Source: Pseudomonas sp. ANT_H12B (lineage in GTDB: Bacteria > Pseudomonadota > Gammaproteobacteria > Pseudomonadales > Pseudomonadaceae). Taken from it: a stretch of DNA of 64,000 nucleotides. This document shows, piece after piece, positions 48,136 through 57,901 of this stretch (positions are counted from its first letter, which is position 1; each line of letters starts with the position of its first letter). Made by a program: the position numbers and the translations under genes. The stretch is taken from the NCBI RefSeq assembly GCF_008369325.1, contig NZ_VOBI01000011.1, positions 1 to 64,000 on the forward strand, written 5' to 3'. The notes beneath the pieces are model-generated. The model had not been told where the DNA came from and did not search any database. It saw only the letters and a program-made list of their open reading frames with translations.

Positions 48136-49301
48136 TATTTGCCCTCCGCAGCTTTGACAACTTGTTGAGCAGCGTCGGTCAGGCTGGTAGCAGCGATGAT
48201 GTTCAAACCGCTTTCTGCCAATACTTTAGCGCCCAGCTCAGCGTTGTTGCCTTCAAGGCGAACAACAACCGGGATTTTCACGCCGACTTCTTTCACAGCA
48301 CCGATGATGCCTTCGGCAATCATGTCGCAACGAACGATGCCGCCGAAGATGTTGACCAATACTGCAGCGACGTTAGTGTCGGACAGGATGATCTTGAACG
48401 CTTCGGTAACGCGCTCTTTGGTAGCACCGCCGCCCACGTCGAGGAAGTTGGCTGGTTTGCCGCCATGCAGGTTGACGATGTCCATGGTACCCATGGCCAG
48501 GCCAGCACCGTTGACCATGCAACCGATGTTGCCTTCCAGCGCTACGTAGTTCAGTTCGAACTTGGCAGCGTGCGCTTCGCGCGGATCGTCTTGCGACGGA
48601 TCGTGGAAAGTCTTCAGCTTAGGCTGACGGTACATGGCGTTGGCGTCGATGTTGATCTTGGCGTCGAGGCAATGCAGATCGCCGTCAGCCTTGATCACCA
48701 GCGGGTTCACTTCCAGCAGAGCCAGGTCGTGATCCTTGAACAGCTTGGCCAGACCTACGAAGATCTTGGCGAACTGAGCAACTTGCTTGCCTTCCAGGCC
48801 CAGCTGGAACGCCAGCTCGCGACCCTGGAATGGCTGAGCGCCAACCAGTGGATCGATAGTGGCCTTGAGGATTTTCTCAGGGGTGTCGTGAGCGATCTTC
48901 TCGATGTCCACGCCACCTTCGGTGGAAGCCATGAACACGATGCGACGGCTCGAACGGTCAACGACAGCGCCCAGGTACAGCTCTTTAGCGATATCAGTGC
49001 ACGATTCAACCAGGATCTTGGTGACTGGCTGACCATTGGCATCAGTCTGGTAAGTCACCAGACGCTTGCCCAACCACTGTTGAGCGAATGCTTTGGCGTC
49101 TTCTTTGCTGCGAACCAGCTTAACGCCGCCCGCTTTACCGCGACCACCTGCGTGAACCTGGGCTTTGACAACCCATTCGGTCCCGCCGATTTTGTCGCAC
49201 GCTTCTGCTGCTGCTTCCGGGGTGTCTACGGCGAAACCCTGGGATACTGGCAGGCCGTATTCAGCGAACAGCTGCTTACCCTGATACTCGTGAAGATTCA
49301 T
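48135..49301 (-). CDS. sucC: Succinyl-CoA synthetase, beta subunit
   Basis: A 388-residue ATP-grasp subunit: MNLHEYQGKQLFAEYGLPVSQGFAVDTPEAA, nucleotide-binding VVKAQVHAGGRGKAGGVKL (45-63) and the C-terminal GGIVRCDMIAEGIIGAVKEVGVKIPVVVRLEGNNAELG. It pairs with SucD. A 199-bp structured gap separates it from lpd. Confidence 0.97.
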   Translation of the reverse strand: MNLHEYQGKQLFAEYGLPVSQGFAVDTPEAAAEACDKIGGTEWVVKAQVHAGGRGKAGGVKLVRSKEDAKAFAQQWLGKRLVTYQTDANGQPVTKILVESCTDIAKELYLGAVVDRSSRRIVFMASTEGGVDIEKIAHDTPEKILKATIDPLVGAQPFQGRELAFQLGLEGKQVAQFAKIFVGLAKLFKDHDLALLEVNPLVIKADGDLHCLDAKINIDANAMYRQPKLKTFHDPSQDDPREAHAAKFELNYVALEGNIGCMVNGAGLAMGTMDIVNLHGGKPANFLDVGGGATKERVTEAFKIILSDTNVAAVLVNIFGGIVRCDMIAEGIIGAVKEVGVKIPVVVRLEGNNAELGAKVLAESGLNIIAATSLTDAAQQVVKAAEGK

Positions 49302-49500
49302 GCTTATTACCGTCTTCGTTAGGTACTGCGCATTCGGTGCTGCACTTGTTCAGTGCCGCACCACCTGTGACTGCTGCTTGCGTAGGTGTTCCGGATAACC
49401 GGTGAAACTACGCAAGGCTGCGTCCGGCGGACATTCCGCGGTGAGTCTTGCACGCAAGGCTCACGACGGGCCTTCCGCCGTGGTTTCTTATTGTCTTTTC
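49302..49500. other. Structured gap between lpd and sucC
   Basis: Two inverted repeats: CTTGCGTAG/CTACGCAAG (49377-49385 and 49408-49416) enclosing CCGG-ATAA-CCGG, and GTGAGTCTTG/CAAGGCTCAC (49441-49464). No T run follows either. They could be processing or attenuation structures between the two halves of the operon, or degenerate repeats. Confidence 0.5.
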
Positions 49501-50937
49501 TTAACGCTTCTTGCGGTTGGCGATGTGAATGGCGCCGCCATTCACTGCCAGAGCAGCTTCGTGCAAGGCTTCGGACAGGGTCGGATGGGAGAAAACCATC
49601 ATGCCCAGGTCTTCGGCACTGGTGCCGAATTCCATACCGATCGCGCCCTGCTGAACCAGTTCTGCAGCGCTCGGGCCAATCACGTGGACGCCCAGTACGC
49701 GGTCAGTCTTGGCATCAGCGATGACTTTCACGAAACCGCCGGTGTCGTTGGCTGCCATGGCACGGCCACTGGCTGCGAACGGGAAGGTGCCAACGTTAAC
49801 TTCAACGCCTTCAGCCTTCAAGACCTGCTCGGTTTTGCCGACCCACGCGATTTCCGGGTGAGTATAAATAACAGACGGGATCAGGTCATAGTTGATTTGG
49901 GCTTTGTGGCCCTTGATGCGCTCAACCACCATGATGCCTTCTTCGGACGCCTTGTGCGCCAGCATCATGCCGCGAACCACGTCGCCGATTGCGAAAACGC
50001 CCGGAACGCTGGTCGCGCACTGGTCGTCAACGAAAACGAAACCACGTTCGTCGATGTTCACACCGCTGTCAGCTGCCAGCAGCTCGGTGGTCACTGGACG
50101 GCGACCAACGGCAACGATCAGCTTGTCGAAGGTGATGCTCTGTTCGCCATTGGCATCGGTGTAGCTCACAACGACTTCGTCGCCGTTCACTTTGGAGCCG
50201 GTGACGCGAGCGCCCAGCTTGATGTCCAGACCTTGTTTGGTCAGGGTCTTGTAGGCTTCCTTGGAAACCGCGTCGTCAGCGGCCGGCAGGAATTTCTCCA
50301 GCGCTTCCAGAACAACGACTTCGGAACCCAGGCGGGACCATACCGAACCCAACTCCAGACCGATTACGCCAGCGCCGATCACGCCCAGACGCTTGGGTAC
50401 CGATTGGAATTCCAGAGCGCCGGTCGAATCGACGATCACGTTCTGGTCAACCGGAGCCGGTGGAATGTCGATCGGACGCGAGCCCGAAGCCAGGATCACG
50501 TTCTCGGCTTCGATGATTTCGACGGTGCCGTCTGCCTTGGTCAGTTCGACTTTCTTGCCGGCCAGCAGCTTGCCGTGGCCTTGCAGGGAAATAACGCCGT
50601 TCGCCTTGAACAGGGTTGCAACACCAGAGGTCAGGCCTTTGACGATGGTGGCTTTACGGCCAACCATTGCCGCCACGTCCATGGTCACGCCAGCGTGATT
50701 GATACCGTGGATCGCGAAGCCCTCTTTGGCTTCCTTGTATTTCCAGGAGCTGTCCAGCAGCGCCTTGGATGGAATGCAGCCGACGTTCAGGCAAGTTCCG
50801 CCCAGAGCCAGTTTGCCTTCCTTGTCGGTGTACTTCTCGATGCAGGCAGTGGTGAGGCCCAGTTGTGCTGCTTTAATGGCAGCCACGTAGCCGCCAGGGC
50901 CCGCACCGATCACTACTACGTCAAATTTCTGCGACAT
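49501..50937 (-). CDS. lpd: Dihydrolipoyl dehydrogenase (E3 of 2-oxoglutarate dehydrogenase)
   Basis: A 478-residue FAD enzyme (LpdG in Pseudomonas naming): FAD motif VVVIGAGPGGYVAAIKAAQLGL (6-27), redox disulfide GGTCLNVGCIPSKALLDSS (Cys about 48 and 53), NAD motif IGAGVIGLELGSVW, and the C-terminal His-Glu in HPTLSEALHEA. It reoxidises lipoyl groups for SucAB. The stop 49503-49501 is followed by the gap before sucC. Confidence 0.96.
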   Translation of the reverse strand: MSQKFDVVVIGAGPGGYVAAIKAAQLGLTTACIEKYTDKEGKLALGGTCLNVGCIPSKALLDSSWKYKEAKEGFAIHGINHAGVTMDVAAMVGRKATIVKGLTSGVATLFKANGVISLQGHGKLLAGKKVELTKADGTVEIIEAENVILASGSRPIDIPPAPVDQNVIVDSTGALEFQSVPKRLGVIGAGVIGLELGSVWSRLGSEVVVLEALEKFLPAADDAVSKEAYKTLTKQGLDIKLGARVTGSKVNGDEVVVSYTDANGEQSITFDKLIVAVGRRPVTTELLAADSGVNIDERGFVFVDDQCATSVPGVFAIGDVVRGMMLAHKASEEGIMVVERIKGHKAQINYDLIPSVIYTHPEIAWVGKTEQVLKAEGVEVNVGTFPFAASGRAMAANDTGGFVKVIADAKTDRVLGVHVIGPSAAELVQQGAIGMEFGTSAEDLGMMVFSHPTLSEALHEAALAVNGGAIHIANRKKR

Positions 50938-51036
50938 TCAAAAAATCCTCTTTTTTGCGGCAAGCTTGAAGCCGCAAGCTTCAAGCCAAGCTGCCATTTC
51001 CTGCAGCTTGTAGCTTGAAACCCGCAGCTGCTTCTA
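50938..51036. repeat. AAGCTTGAAGC-type repeat cluster between sucB and lpd
   Basis: GCTTGAAGC-CGCAA-GCTTCAAGC (50964-50986) forms a 9-bp perfect hairpin, followed by more degenerate CAGCTTGTAGCTTGAAACC copies. Such repeats are frequent between genes in this genus. The lpd ribosome-binding site (AAGAGGA on the minus strand) is just after it. Confidence 0.7.
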
Positions 51037-52257
51037 TCAGATATCCAGCAGCAAACGAGCCGGGTCTTCCAGCAGGTTCTTGATGGTAACCAGGAAGGTC
51101 ACAGCTTCTTTGCCATCGATCAGACGGTGATCGTAGGACAGAGCCAGGTACATCATCGGACGGATAACGACCTGACCGTTGATCGCCATAGGACGCTGCA
51201 GAATGTTGTGCATGCCCAGGATTGCCGCTTGCGGCGGGTTGACGATCGGGGTCGACATCATCGAACCGAAGGTACCACCGTTGGTGATGGTGAACGTACC
51301 ACCGGTCATCTCGTCCATCGACAGTTTGCCGTCACGAGCCTTCTTGCCGAAGGTGGCGATGCCGCCTTCGATTTCAGCAAGGCTCATCAGTTCGGCGTTA
51401 CGCAGAACCGGTACAACCAGGCCACGGTCGCTGGAAACAGCAACACCGACGTCGGCGTAGCCGTGGTAAACGATGTCGGCACCGTCGATCGACGCGTTGA
51501 CCGCCGGGTAGCGTTTCAGCGCTTCGGTAGCAGCCTTGACGAAGAACGACATGAAGCCCAGGCGCACGCCGTTGTGGGACTTCTCGAACAGGTCCTTGTA
51601 CTTCGAACGCAGTGCCATGACTTCGGTCATGTCGACTTCGTTGAAAGTGGTCAGCATCGCCATGTTCGATTGAGCTTCAACCAGACGCTCGGCAACCTTG
51701 GCGCGCAGACGGGTCATTGGAACGCGTTTTTCAACGCGGTCACCGGCAGCGAACACTGGAGCGGCAGCAGCAGGTGCAGCAGTCTTGGCAGGCGCGGCAG
51801 CCGGAGCGGATTTCTTGGCAGCAACAGCCGCTACCACGTCTTCCTTGGTCACACGACCGCCTTTGCCAGTGCCGGCAACGGAAGCGATGTTGATACCGTT
51901 TTCTTCAGCCAGCTTGCGAGCAGCCGGTGCAGCAACAGGATCGTCTTCGCCTTCGGCGGCTGGAGCAGCGGCCTGTGCAGCGGCCGGAGCAGCAGCGGCG
52001 GCTGGAGCGGCAGCAGCGCTGCCCGCTTCGATCGAGCCCAGAACTTCGTCGGACAGAACGGTGTCGCCTTCGTTCTTGACGATAGCGCCCAGCACGCCGT
52101 CAGCGGTGGCCAACACTTCCAGTACGACTTTGTCAGTTTCGATGTCGACGATCAGGTCATCGCGCTTGACGGCCTCGCCCGGCTTTTTGTGCCAGGTGGC
52201 AACGGTGCCATCGGCAACCGATTCCGGGAAAGTGGGGGCTTTGATTTCGATAGCCAT
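51037..52257 (-). CDS. sucB: Dihydrolipoyllysine succinyltransferase (E2 of 2-oxoglutarate dehydrogenase)
   Basis: A 406-residue E2: N-terminal lipoyl domain with Lys in DIETDKVVLEVLATADGVLG (Lys 43), an Ala/Pro-rich linker (near 85-115), E3-binding domain AAPAARKLAEENGINIASVAGTGKGGRVTKEDVVAA (about 112-147), a second linker, and the catalytic domain ending SYDHRLIDGKEAVTFLVTIKNLLEDPARLLLDI with DHRxxDG. It is the core of the complex with SucA and Lpd. The linkers are Ala-rich and low in complexity, as usual. Confidence 0.97.
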   Translation of the reverse strand: MAIEIKAPTFPESVADGTVATWHKKPGEAVKRDDLIVDIETDKVVLEVLATADGVLGAIVKNEGDTVLSDEVLGSIEAGSAAAAPAAAAAPAAAQAAAPAAEGEDDPVAAPAARKLAEENGINIASVAGTGKGGRVTKEDVVAAVAAKKSAPAAAPAKTAAPAAAAPVFAAGDRVEKRVPMTRLRAKVAERLVEAQSNMAMLTTFNEVDMTEVMALRSKYKDLFEKSHNGVRLGFMSFFVKAATEALKRYPAVNASIDGADIVYHGYADVGVAVSSDRGLVVPVLRNAELMSLAEIEGGIATFGKKARDGKLSMDEMTGGTFTITNGGTFGSMMSTPIVNPPQAAILGMHNILQRPMAINGQVVIRPMMYLALSYDHRLIDGKEAVTFLVTIKNLLEDPARLLLDI

Positions 52258-52299
52258 TATCTGTGGGTCCTTAAATTCGGTTTCAGGTGCGCGAAGGCG

Positions 52300-55131
52300 T
52301 TAAACAGTAAAGGCGTCTTGCAGCAGTTTTTCCTGCTGCTCAGCGTGCATCGATGCGTAACCACAAGCAGGTGCAGCGGAAGCATCACGACCGGCGTACT
52401 CGAGAAAGAGCGCTTTGTTGTGATTGCCCACGATGCGACGCATGTGGTGTTGGCTGCAGTACCACGCACCCTGGTTCATCGGCTCTTCCTGACACCAAAC
52501 GATATGTTTGAGGTTGGTGTACGGAGCCAGGACTTCGTTCAAGTCGTCCTCAGGGAATGGGTACAGCTGCTCGATACGCACGACGGCGATGTCGTCACGA
52601 CCTTCGGCACGGCGTTTTTCCAGCAGGTCGTAGTAGACCTTGCCGCTACACAGAACAATGCGCTCGACCTTTTTCGGGTCTTGGGCATCGATTTCCGGGA
52701 TAACGGTCTGGAAAGAACCTTCGGCCAGATCTTCCAGGGTCGAGATGGCCAGCTTGTGACGCAGCAGCGACTTCGGAGTCAGGACTACCAATGGTTTGCG
52801 CAACGGGCGAATCACCTGACGGCGCAGCAAGTGGTAGATCTGGGCTGGCGTCGTCGGCAAGCACACCTGAATGTTGTGCTCGGCGCACAGCTGCAGGTAA
52901 CGCTCAAGACGAGCCGAGGAGTGCTCCGGCCCCTGACCTTCATAACCGTGCGGCAGCAGCATGGTCAGACCGCACAGACGGCCCCACTTGTGCTCGCCAC
53001 TGGTGATGAACTGGTCGATAACCACCTGGGCACCGTTGGCGAAGTCGCCGAACTGGGCTTCCCAGATCACCAACGCCTCAGGCGTGGTGGTCGAGTAACC
53101 ATATTCAAACGCCAGTACGGCTTCTTCCGACAGGAACGAGTCGTACAGGTCAAAACGTGGCTGACCGTCGTAAAGGTTCTGCAGCGGGATGTAGGTGCCC
53201 GCATCTTTCTGGTTGTGCAAGACAGCGTGACGGTGCGAGAACGTACCGCGACCGATGTCCTGGCCAGTCATGCGAATCGGGTGACCTTCGAACGCCAGGG
53301 TCGCGTACGCCATGGTTTCGGCGTAACCCCAGTTGATCGGCAGGCCGCCGGCTTGCATTTTCTGACGGTCTTCGTAGATTTTCGAGACCTGGCGCTGAAC
53401 CACGAAGCCTTCCGGAATTTCCAGCAGCTTGGCGGACAGTTCCTGCAAGGTTTTCAGATCGAAACGAGTGTCGTGACGTGCAGTCCAGGCGTGGCCCAGA
53501 TACGGACGCCAGTCCACGAACAACTCTTTGTTCGGCTCTTTGACCAGGCTTTTCACTACGTGCAGACCGTTGTCCAGCGCGTTGCGGTATTCATCGATCT
53601 TGGCCTGAACACGCTCGGCATCCAGCACACCGCCCTGGGTCAGACGATCGGCGTACAGCTCACGGGTCGTGCGCTGCTTGGCGATCTGCTGATACATCAG
53701 AGGCTGGGTGCCGCTTGGCTCGTCGGCCTCGTTGTGGCCGCGACGACGGTAGCAGAACATGTCGATCACCACGTCACGCTTGAACTGCATGCGGTAATCG
53801 ATGGCCAGCTGGGTCACGAACAATACGGCTTCCGGATCATCACCATTCACATGGAGGATCGGCGCCTGGATCATTTTCGCAACGTCGGTCGCGTACTCGG
53901 TGGAGCGCGCATCCAGCGGGTTGCTGATGGTGAAACCAACCTGGTTGTTGATCACGATGTGCACAGTGCCGCCGGTTTTGAAACCGCGGGTCTGCGACAT
54001 CTGGAAGGTTTCCATGACCACGCCCTGACCGGCGAATGCCGCGTCACCGTGGATGGATATCGGCAGAACCTTTTCACCGGTAGGGTCGTTACGACGATCC
54101 TGACGGGCACGCACCGAACCTTCGACCACTGGAGAAACGATTTCCAGGTGGGACGGGTTGAACGCCATGGCCAGGTGAACTTCACCGCCGGTGGTCATGA
54201 CGTTGGACGAGAAGCCCTGGTGGTATTTAACGTCACCGGAACCCAGCTCGACCTTCTTCTTGCCTTCGAACTCGTCAAACAGCTCGCGCGGGTTCTTGCC
54301 GAAGGTGTTGACCAGCACGTTCAGACGACCACGGTGGGCCATGCCGATGACGATTTCCTTGGTGCCGTAGGAACCGGAACGCTGGATCAACTCGTCGAGC
54401 ATCGGAATCAGGCTCTCGCCGCCTTCCAGACCGAAACGCTTGGTGCCCGGGTATTTGGTGCCCAGGTATTTTTCCAGGCCCTCGCCGGCAGTCACGCGCT
54501 CAAGCAGGTGGCTCTTGATGTCGGCGGAGTACGTCGGACGGCCGCGTACGCTTTCCAGACGTTGCTGGAACCACTGGCGCTGCTCGGAATCGGTGATGTG
54601 CGTAAATTCAGCGCCGATGGTGCGGCAATATGTCTGCTGCAACGCTTCGTGAATTTCGCGTAGGCTCGCTTCCTCTTTGCCGATGAACAGGTCGCCGGCA
54701 CGGAAGGTCGTATCAAGATCGGCATTGGTCAAGCCGTAATGATTGATCGACAGGTCTGCAGGTGCAGGACGCTGCCACAGCCCCAGCGGGTCAAGCTGGG
54801 CTGCCTGGTGGCCACGCATACGGTAGGCCTGGATCAATCGCAGCACTTCAACTTGCTTCTTCTCGTGCTCACTGCTCACGCTGCCGGCGGAAACCGGTTG
54901 GGCGCGGCGCTGGTTCTTTGCCAGCAAGACGAAATGATCGCGAATCGTGGAGTGCGAAACATCGGTGGCAGTGTTGCCGTCAGCAGGCAACTTCTGAAAG
55001 TAGGTGCGCCACTCTTCTGGCACAGCGTTAGGGTCGTGCAGGTAGAGCTCATAGAGCTCTTCCACATAGGCAGCGTTACTACCGGATAGGTAGGCGCTGT
55101 TCCACATGCGCTGCATCACGCTTTCTTGCAT
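52300..55131 (-). CDS. sucA: 2-oxoglutarate dehydrogenase E1
   Basis: A 943-residue thiamine-diphosphate E1. N-terminal SAYLSGSNAAYVEELYELYLHDPNAVPEEWRTYFQ is the SucB-binding arm, followed by FGLEGGESLIPMLDELI, GMAHRGRLNVLVN (near 255), the ThDP motif GDAAFAGQGVVMETFQMSQTRGF and VVIDMFCYRRRGHNEADEP, and the C-terminal EPMNQGAWYC. It decarboxylates 2-oxoglutarate. There is a 275-bp gap to sdhB with no gene. Confidence 0.97.
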   Translation of the reverse strand: MQESVMQRMWNSAYLSGSNAAYVEELYELYLHDPNAVPEEWRTYFQKLPADGNTATDVSHSTIRDHFVLLAKNQRRAQPVSAGSVSSEHEKKQVEVLRLIQAYRMRGHQAAQLDPLGLWQRPAPADLSINHYGLTNADLDTTFRAGDLFIGKEEASLREIHEALQQTYCRTIGAEFTHITDSEQRQWFQQRLESVRGRPTYSADIKSHLLERVTAGEGLEKYLGTKYPGTKRFGLEGGESLIPMLDELIQRSGSYGTKEIVIGMAHRGRLNVLVNTFGKNPRELFDEFEGKKKVELGSGDVKYHQGFSSNVMTTGGEVHLAMAFNPSHLEIVSPVVEGSVRARQDRRNDPTGEKVLPISIHGDAAFAGQGVVMETFQMSQTRGFKTGGTVHIVINNQVGFTISNPLDARSTEYATDVAKMIQAPILHVNGDDPEAVLFVTQLAIDYRMQFKRDVVIDMFCYRRRGHNEADEPSGTQPLMYQQIAKQRTTRELYADRLTQGGVLDAERVQAKIDEYRNALDNGLHVVKSLVKEPNKELFVDWRPYLGHAWTARHDTRFDLKTLQELSAKLLEIPEGFVVQRQVSKIYEDRQKMQAGGLPINWGYAETMAYATLAFEGHPIRMTGQDIGRGTFSHRHAVLHNQKDAGTYIPLQNLYDGQPRFDLYDSFLSEEAVLAFEYGYSTTTPEALVIWEAQFGDFANGAQVVIDQFITSGEHKWGRLCGLTMLLPHGYEGQGPEHSSARLERYLQLCAEHNIQVCLPTTPAQIYHLLRRQVIRPLRKPLVVLTPKSLLRHKLAISTLEDLAEGSFQTVIPEIDAQDPKKVERIVLCSGKVYYDLLEKRRAEGRDDIAVVRIEQLYPFPEDDLNEVLAPYTNLKHIVWCQEEPMNQGAWYCSQHHMRRIVGNHNKALFLEYAGRDASAAPACGYASMHAEQQEKLLQDAFTV

Positions 55132-55406
55132 GCTTGGTCACCCTCGGTTAGGGGAACACCACCGGCGTCGACACCGAGCACACTTGCAGAAGTCCGAATG
55201 CAGCGACTAAAACAAGCCACTTAGGATCACGCTGATAGTCCGGGTACCAGCCCGGATGCCCCTGCTTGTCTCATTTCTTCAAAATAAGAGCCGCAGCCTT
55301 ATAAGCTGCTGCTCAGGTTAAGACTACGGCGCCGGTTGAAGCCTGCGCCGTAGCATCTACGGGTACAGCGGTACTGCATTTACAACAGCCGGTTACAGCA
55401 GCTGAA
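55132..55406. other. sdhB-sucA intergenic region
   Basis: It contains a hairpin CTACGGCGC...GCGCCGTAG (about 55323-55352) and a smaller CCGGG...CCCGG inverted repeat near 55238-55253. Neither ends in a T run on the minus strand, so transcription may continue from sdhB to sucA, or an extra sucA promoter may lie here. I see no gene. Confidence 0.5.
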
Positions 55407-56111
55407 TCACACGCCGCTTTGCAGCAGCATGTTACGTACGTGACCGATGGCCTTAGTCGGGTTCAGGCCTTTCGGGCAGACGTTGACGCAGTTCATGATC
55501 CCGCGGCAGCGGAATACGCTGAACGGGTCATCCAGCGAAGCCAGACGCTCGGCAGTCTTGGTGTCGCGGCTGTCTGCCAGGAAGCGATACGCTTGCAGCA
55601 GAGCAGCTGGACCCAGGAACTTGTCCGGGTTCCACCAGAAGGACGGGCAAGAGGTCGAGCAGCAAGCGCACAGGATGCACTCGTACAGACCGTCGAGCTT
55701 TTCGCGCTCTTCAGGGGTCTGCAGACGTTCGATGGCCGGAGCCGGCGTGTCGTTCTGCAGGTATGGCTTAACCTTCTCGTATTGCTTGTAGAAGATGCTC
55801 ATATCGACGACCAGGTCACGGATAACCGGCAAACCTGGCAGAGGACGAACGATCAGCTTGTTACCTTTTACGACAGCGGACAGCGGCGTGACGCACGCCA
55901 GAGCGTTTTTGCCGTTGATGTTCATGCCGTCGGAACCGCAAACACCTTCACGGCAAGAGCGACGATAGGAGAAACCCTCGTCCTGCTCTTTGATCAGGGC
56001 CAGCACGTCCAGCACCATCAGGTCTTTACCGTTGGTATTGACCTGGAATTCCTGCATGAACGGCGCGGCGTCCTGATCAGGGTTGTAGCGATAAACACTG
56101 ACTTGCAACAT
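55407..56111 (-). CDS. sdhB: Succinate dehydrogenase iron-sulfur subunit
   Basis: A 234-residue subunit with three clusters: [2Fe-2S] ligands in CREGVCGSDGMNINGKNALAC (about 55-75), [4Fe-4S] in CILCACCSTSCPSF (about 148-160) and [3Fe-4S] in CVNVCPKGLNP. It passes electrons from SdhA to ubiquinone. ATG 56111 follows AAGGGTGG; a GTG at 56120 is the alternative. The gene is 12 bp after sdhA. Confidence 0.96.
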   Translation of the reverse strand: MLQVSVYRYNPDQDAAPFMQEFQVNTNGKDLMVLDVLALIKEQDEGFSYRRSCREGVCGSDGMNINGKNALACVTPLSAVVKGNKLIVRPLPGLPVIRDLVVDMSIFYKQYEKVKPYLQNDTPAPAIERLQTPEEREKLDGLYECILCACCSTSCPSFWWNPDKFLGPAALLQAYRFLADSRDTKTAERLASLDDPFSVFRCRGIMNCVNVCPKGLNPTKAIGHVRNMLLQSGV

Positions 56112-56122
56112 GGCGGCCACCC

Positions 56123-57898
56123 TTAATAAGTCCGAATCATTGGTTCAAAGGTCGGGACTGTTTTTGGCGAGAAGTTCACGGCACGCTTGGTAACGCGCTT
56201 CTCACCCGGGAAATACAGGGTGTGGCACAGCCAGTTAACGTCATCGCGCTCTTCGAAGTCTTCACGGGCGTGAGCGCCGCGGGACTCTTTGCGGATCTCG
56301 GCTGCGATGGCGGTGGCTTCGGCCACTTCCAGCAGGTTCTGCAGTTCCAGGGCTTCGATACGAGCAGTGTTGAACGCCTGGCTCTTGTCGTTGATCTTGA
56401 CGTTGGCGATACGGTCACGCAGATCAGCCAGCTGAGCAATACCCTTCTGCATGTATTCGCCGGTACGGAATACACCGAAGTAGTTCTGCATGCAGCTTTG
56501 CAGCTCTTTACGCAGGGTGGCTACGTCTTCACCTTCGGTACGCGAGTTCAGGCCATCGAGACGTGCCAGGGCAGCGTCGATGTCGGACTGGCGAGCACGG
56601 GTGTAGTCGACGCCTTCTTTCAGGGTCTGTTCCAGGAACAGGCCGGCGGCACGGCCGAACACCACCAGGTCGAGCAGCGAGTTGCCGCCCAGACGGTTGG
56701 CACCGTGAACCGATACGCAAGCCACTTCGCCTACTGCGAACAGGCCCGGGATGATCTGGTCAACGCCGTCAGCATCCTGAGTGATTGCCTGGCCATGAAT
56801 GTTGGTCGGCACGCCGCCCATCATATAGTGGCAGGTTGGAACGACCGGAATTGGCGACACGGCTGGATCGACGTGGGCGAAAGTCTTGGACAGTTCCATG
56901 ATGCCTGGCAGACGGCTGTGCAGAACTTCTTCACCGAGGTGATCGAGTTTCAGCATTACGTGGTCGCCATCCGGACCGCAACCGTTGCCGGCGATGATTT
57001 CTTTAACCATCGAACGGGCAACAACGTCACGACCGGCAAGGTCTTTGGCGTTCGGAGCATAACGCTCCATGAAACGCTCGCCGTGCTTGTTGATCAGGTA
57101 ACCGCCTTCACCGCGGCAGCCTTCAGTCACCAGTACACCGGCGCCGGCGATGCCGGTCGGGTGGAACTGCCACATTTCAATGTCTTGCACCGGCACGCCA
57201 GCACGCAGCGCCATACCAATACCGTCACCGGTGTTGATCAGGGCATTGGTGGTGGACGAGTAGATACGGCCTGCCCCGCCAGTCGCCAGTACGGTGGCGT
57301 TGGCACGGACGTAGGAGGTTTCGCCAGTTTCGATGCAGATGACGATCATGCCGACAAAGGCACCGTCTTCGTTCTTCACCAGGTCAACGCCGTAGTATTC
57401 ATTAAGGAATACAGTGCCGGCCTTCAGGTTGGCTTGATACAGGGTGTGCAACAGCGCGTGACCGGTACGGTCGGCTGCGGCGCACGTACGGGCAGCCTGG
57501 CCACCTTTACCGAAATCTTTCGACTGACCGCCGAACGGACGCTGATAGATGCGGCCTTGTTCGGTACGGGAGAACGGCAAACCCATGTGCTCGAGTTCGA
57601 AGACCGCTTCCGGGCCTACGGAACACATGTATTCGATAGCGTCCTGGTCACCGATATAGTCGGAACCCTTGACGGTATCGTACATGTGCCAGCGCCAGTC
57701 ATCGTTCGGATCTGCCGAGGCGATGGCGCAGGTGATGCCACCCTGGGCGGATACAGTGTGCGAACGAGTCGGGAAAACCTTGGTGATTACGGCAGTCTTG
57801 TGACCGCCCTGTGCCAGCTGCAGAGCAGCGCGCATGCCAGCACCGCCGCCGCCAATGATGATGGCGTCGAACGAAAGCGTATTTACTGAGTTAGACAT
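56123..57898 (-). CDS. sdhA: Succinate dehydrogenase flavoprotein subunit
   Basis: A 591-residue FAD protein: IIGGGGAGMRAALQLAQGG (15-33), the covalent-FAD His in VFPTRSHTVSAQGGI (about 46), the active-site GAGVLVTEGCRGEGG, and RRRSDVTYD-like CVSVHGANRLGGNSLLDLVVFGRAAG. It oxidises succinate to fumarate in complex II. The order sdhC-sdhD-sdhA-sdhB is conventional. Confidence 0.97.
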   Translation of the reverse strand: MSNSVNTLSFDAIIIGGGGAGMRAALQLAQGGHKTAVITKVFPTRSHTVSAQGGITCAIASADPNDDWRWHMYDTVKGSDYIGDQDAIEYMCSVGPEAVFELEHMGLPFSRTEQGRIYQRPFGGQSKDFGKGGQAARTCAAADRTGHALLHTLYQANLKAGTVFLNEYYGVDLVKNEDGAFVGMIVICIETGETSYVRANATVLATGGAGRIYSSTTNALINTGDGIGMALRAGVPVQDIEMWQFHPTGIAGAGVLVTEGCRGEGGYLINKHGERFMERYAPNAKDLAGRDVVARSMVKEIIAGNGCGPDGDHVMLKLDHLGEEVLHSRLPGIMELSKTFAHVDPAVSPIPVVPTCHYMMGGVPTNIHGQAITQDADGVDQIIPGLFAVGEVACVSVHGANRLGGNSLLDLVVFGRAAGLFLEQTLKEGVDYTRARQSDIDAALARLDGLNSRTEGEDVATLRKELQSCMQNYFGVFRTGEYMQKGIAQLADLRDRIANVKINDKSQAFNTARIEALELQNLLEVAEATAIAAEIRKESRGAHAREDFEERDDVNWLCHTLYFPGEKRVTKRAVNFSPKTVPTFEPMIRTY

Positions 57899-57901
57899 GA
57901 A

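Noticed and set aside
51127..54663. A 1178-codon plus-strand frame opposite sucB and sucA
   Set aside because: It is a long antisense shadow of two conserved genes; its translation is Val/Gln/His-rich with no recognisable domain and no ribosome-binding site.
56222..57889. A 555-codon plus-strand frame opposite sdhA
   Set aside because: It is antisense to sdhA and explained by codon usage of the real gene.
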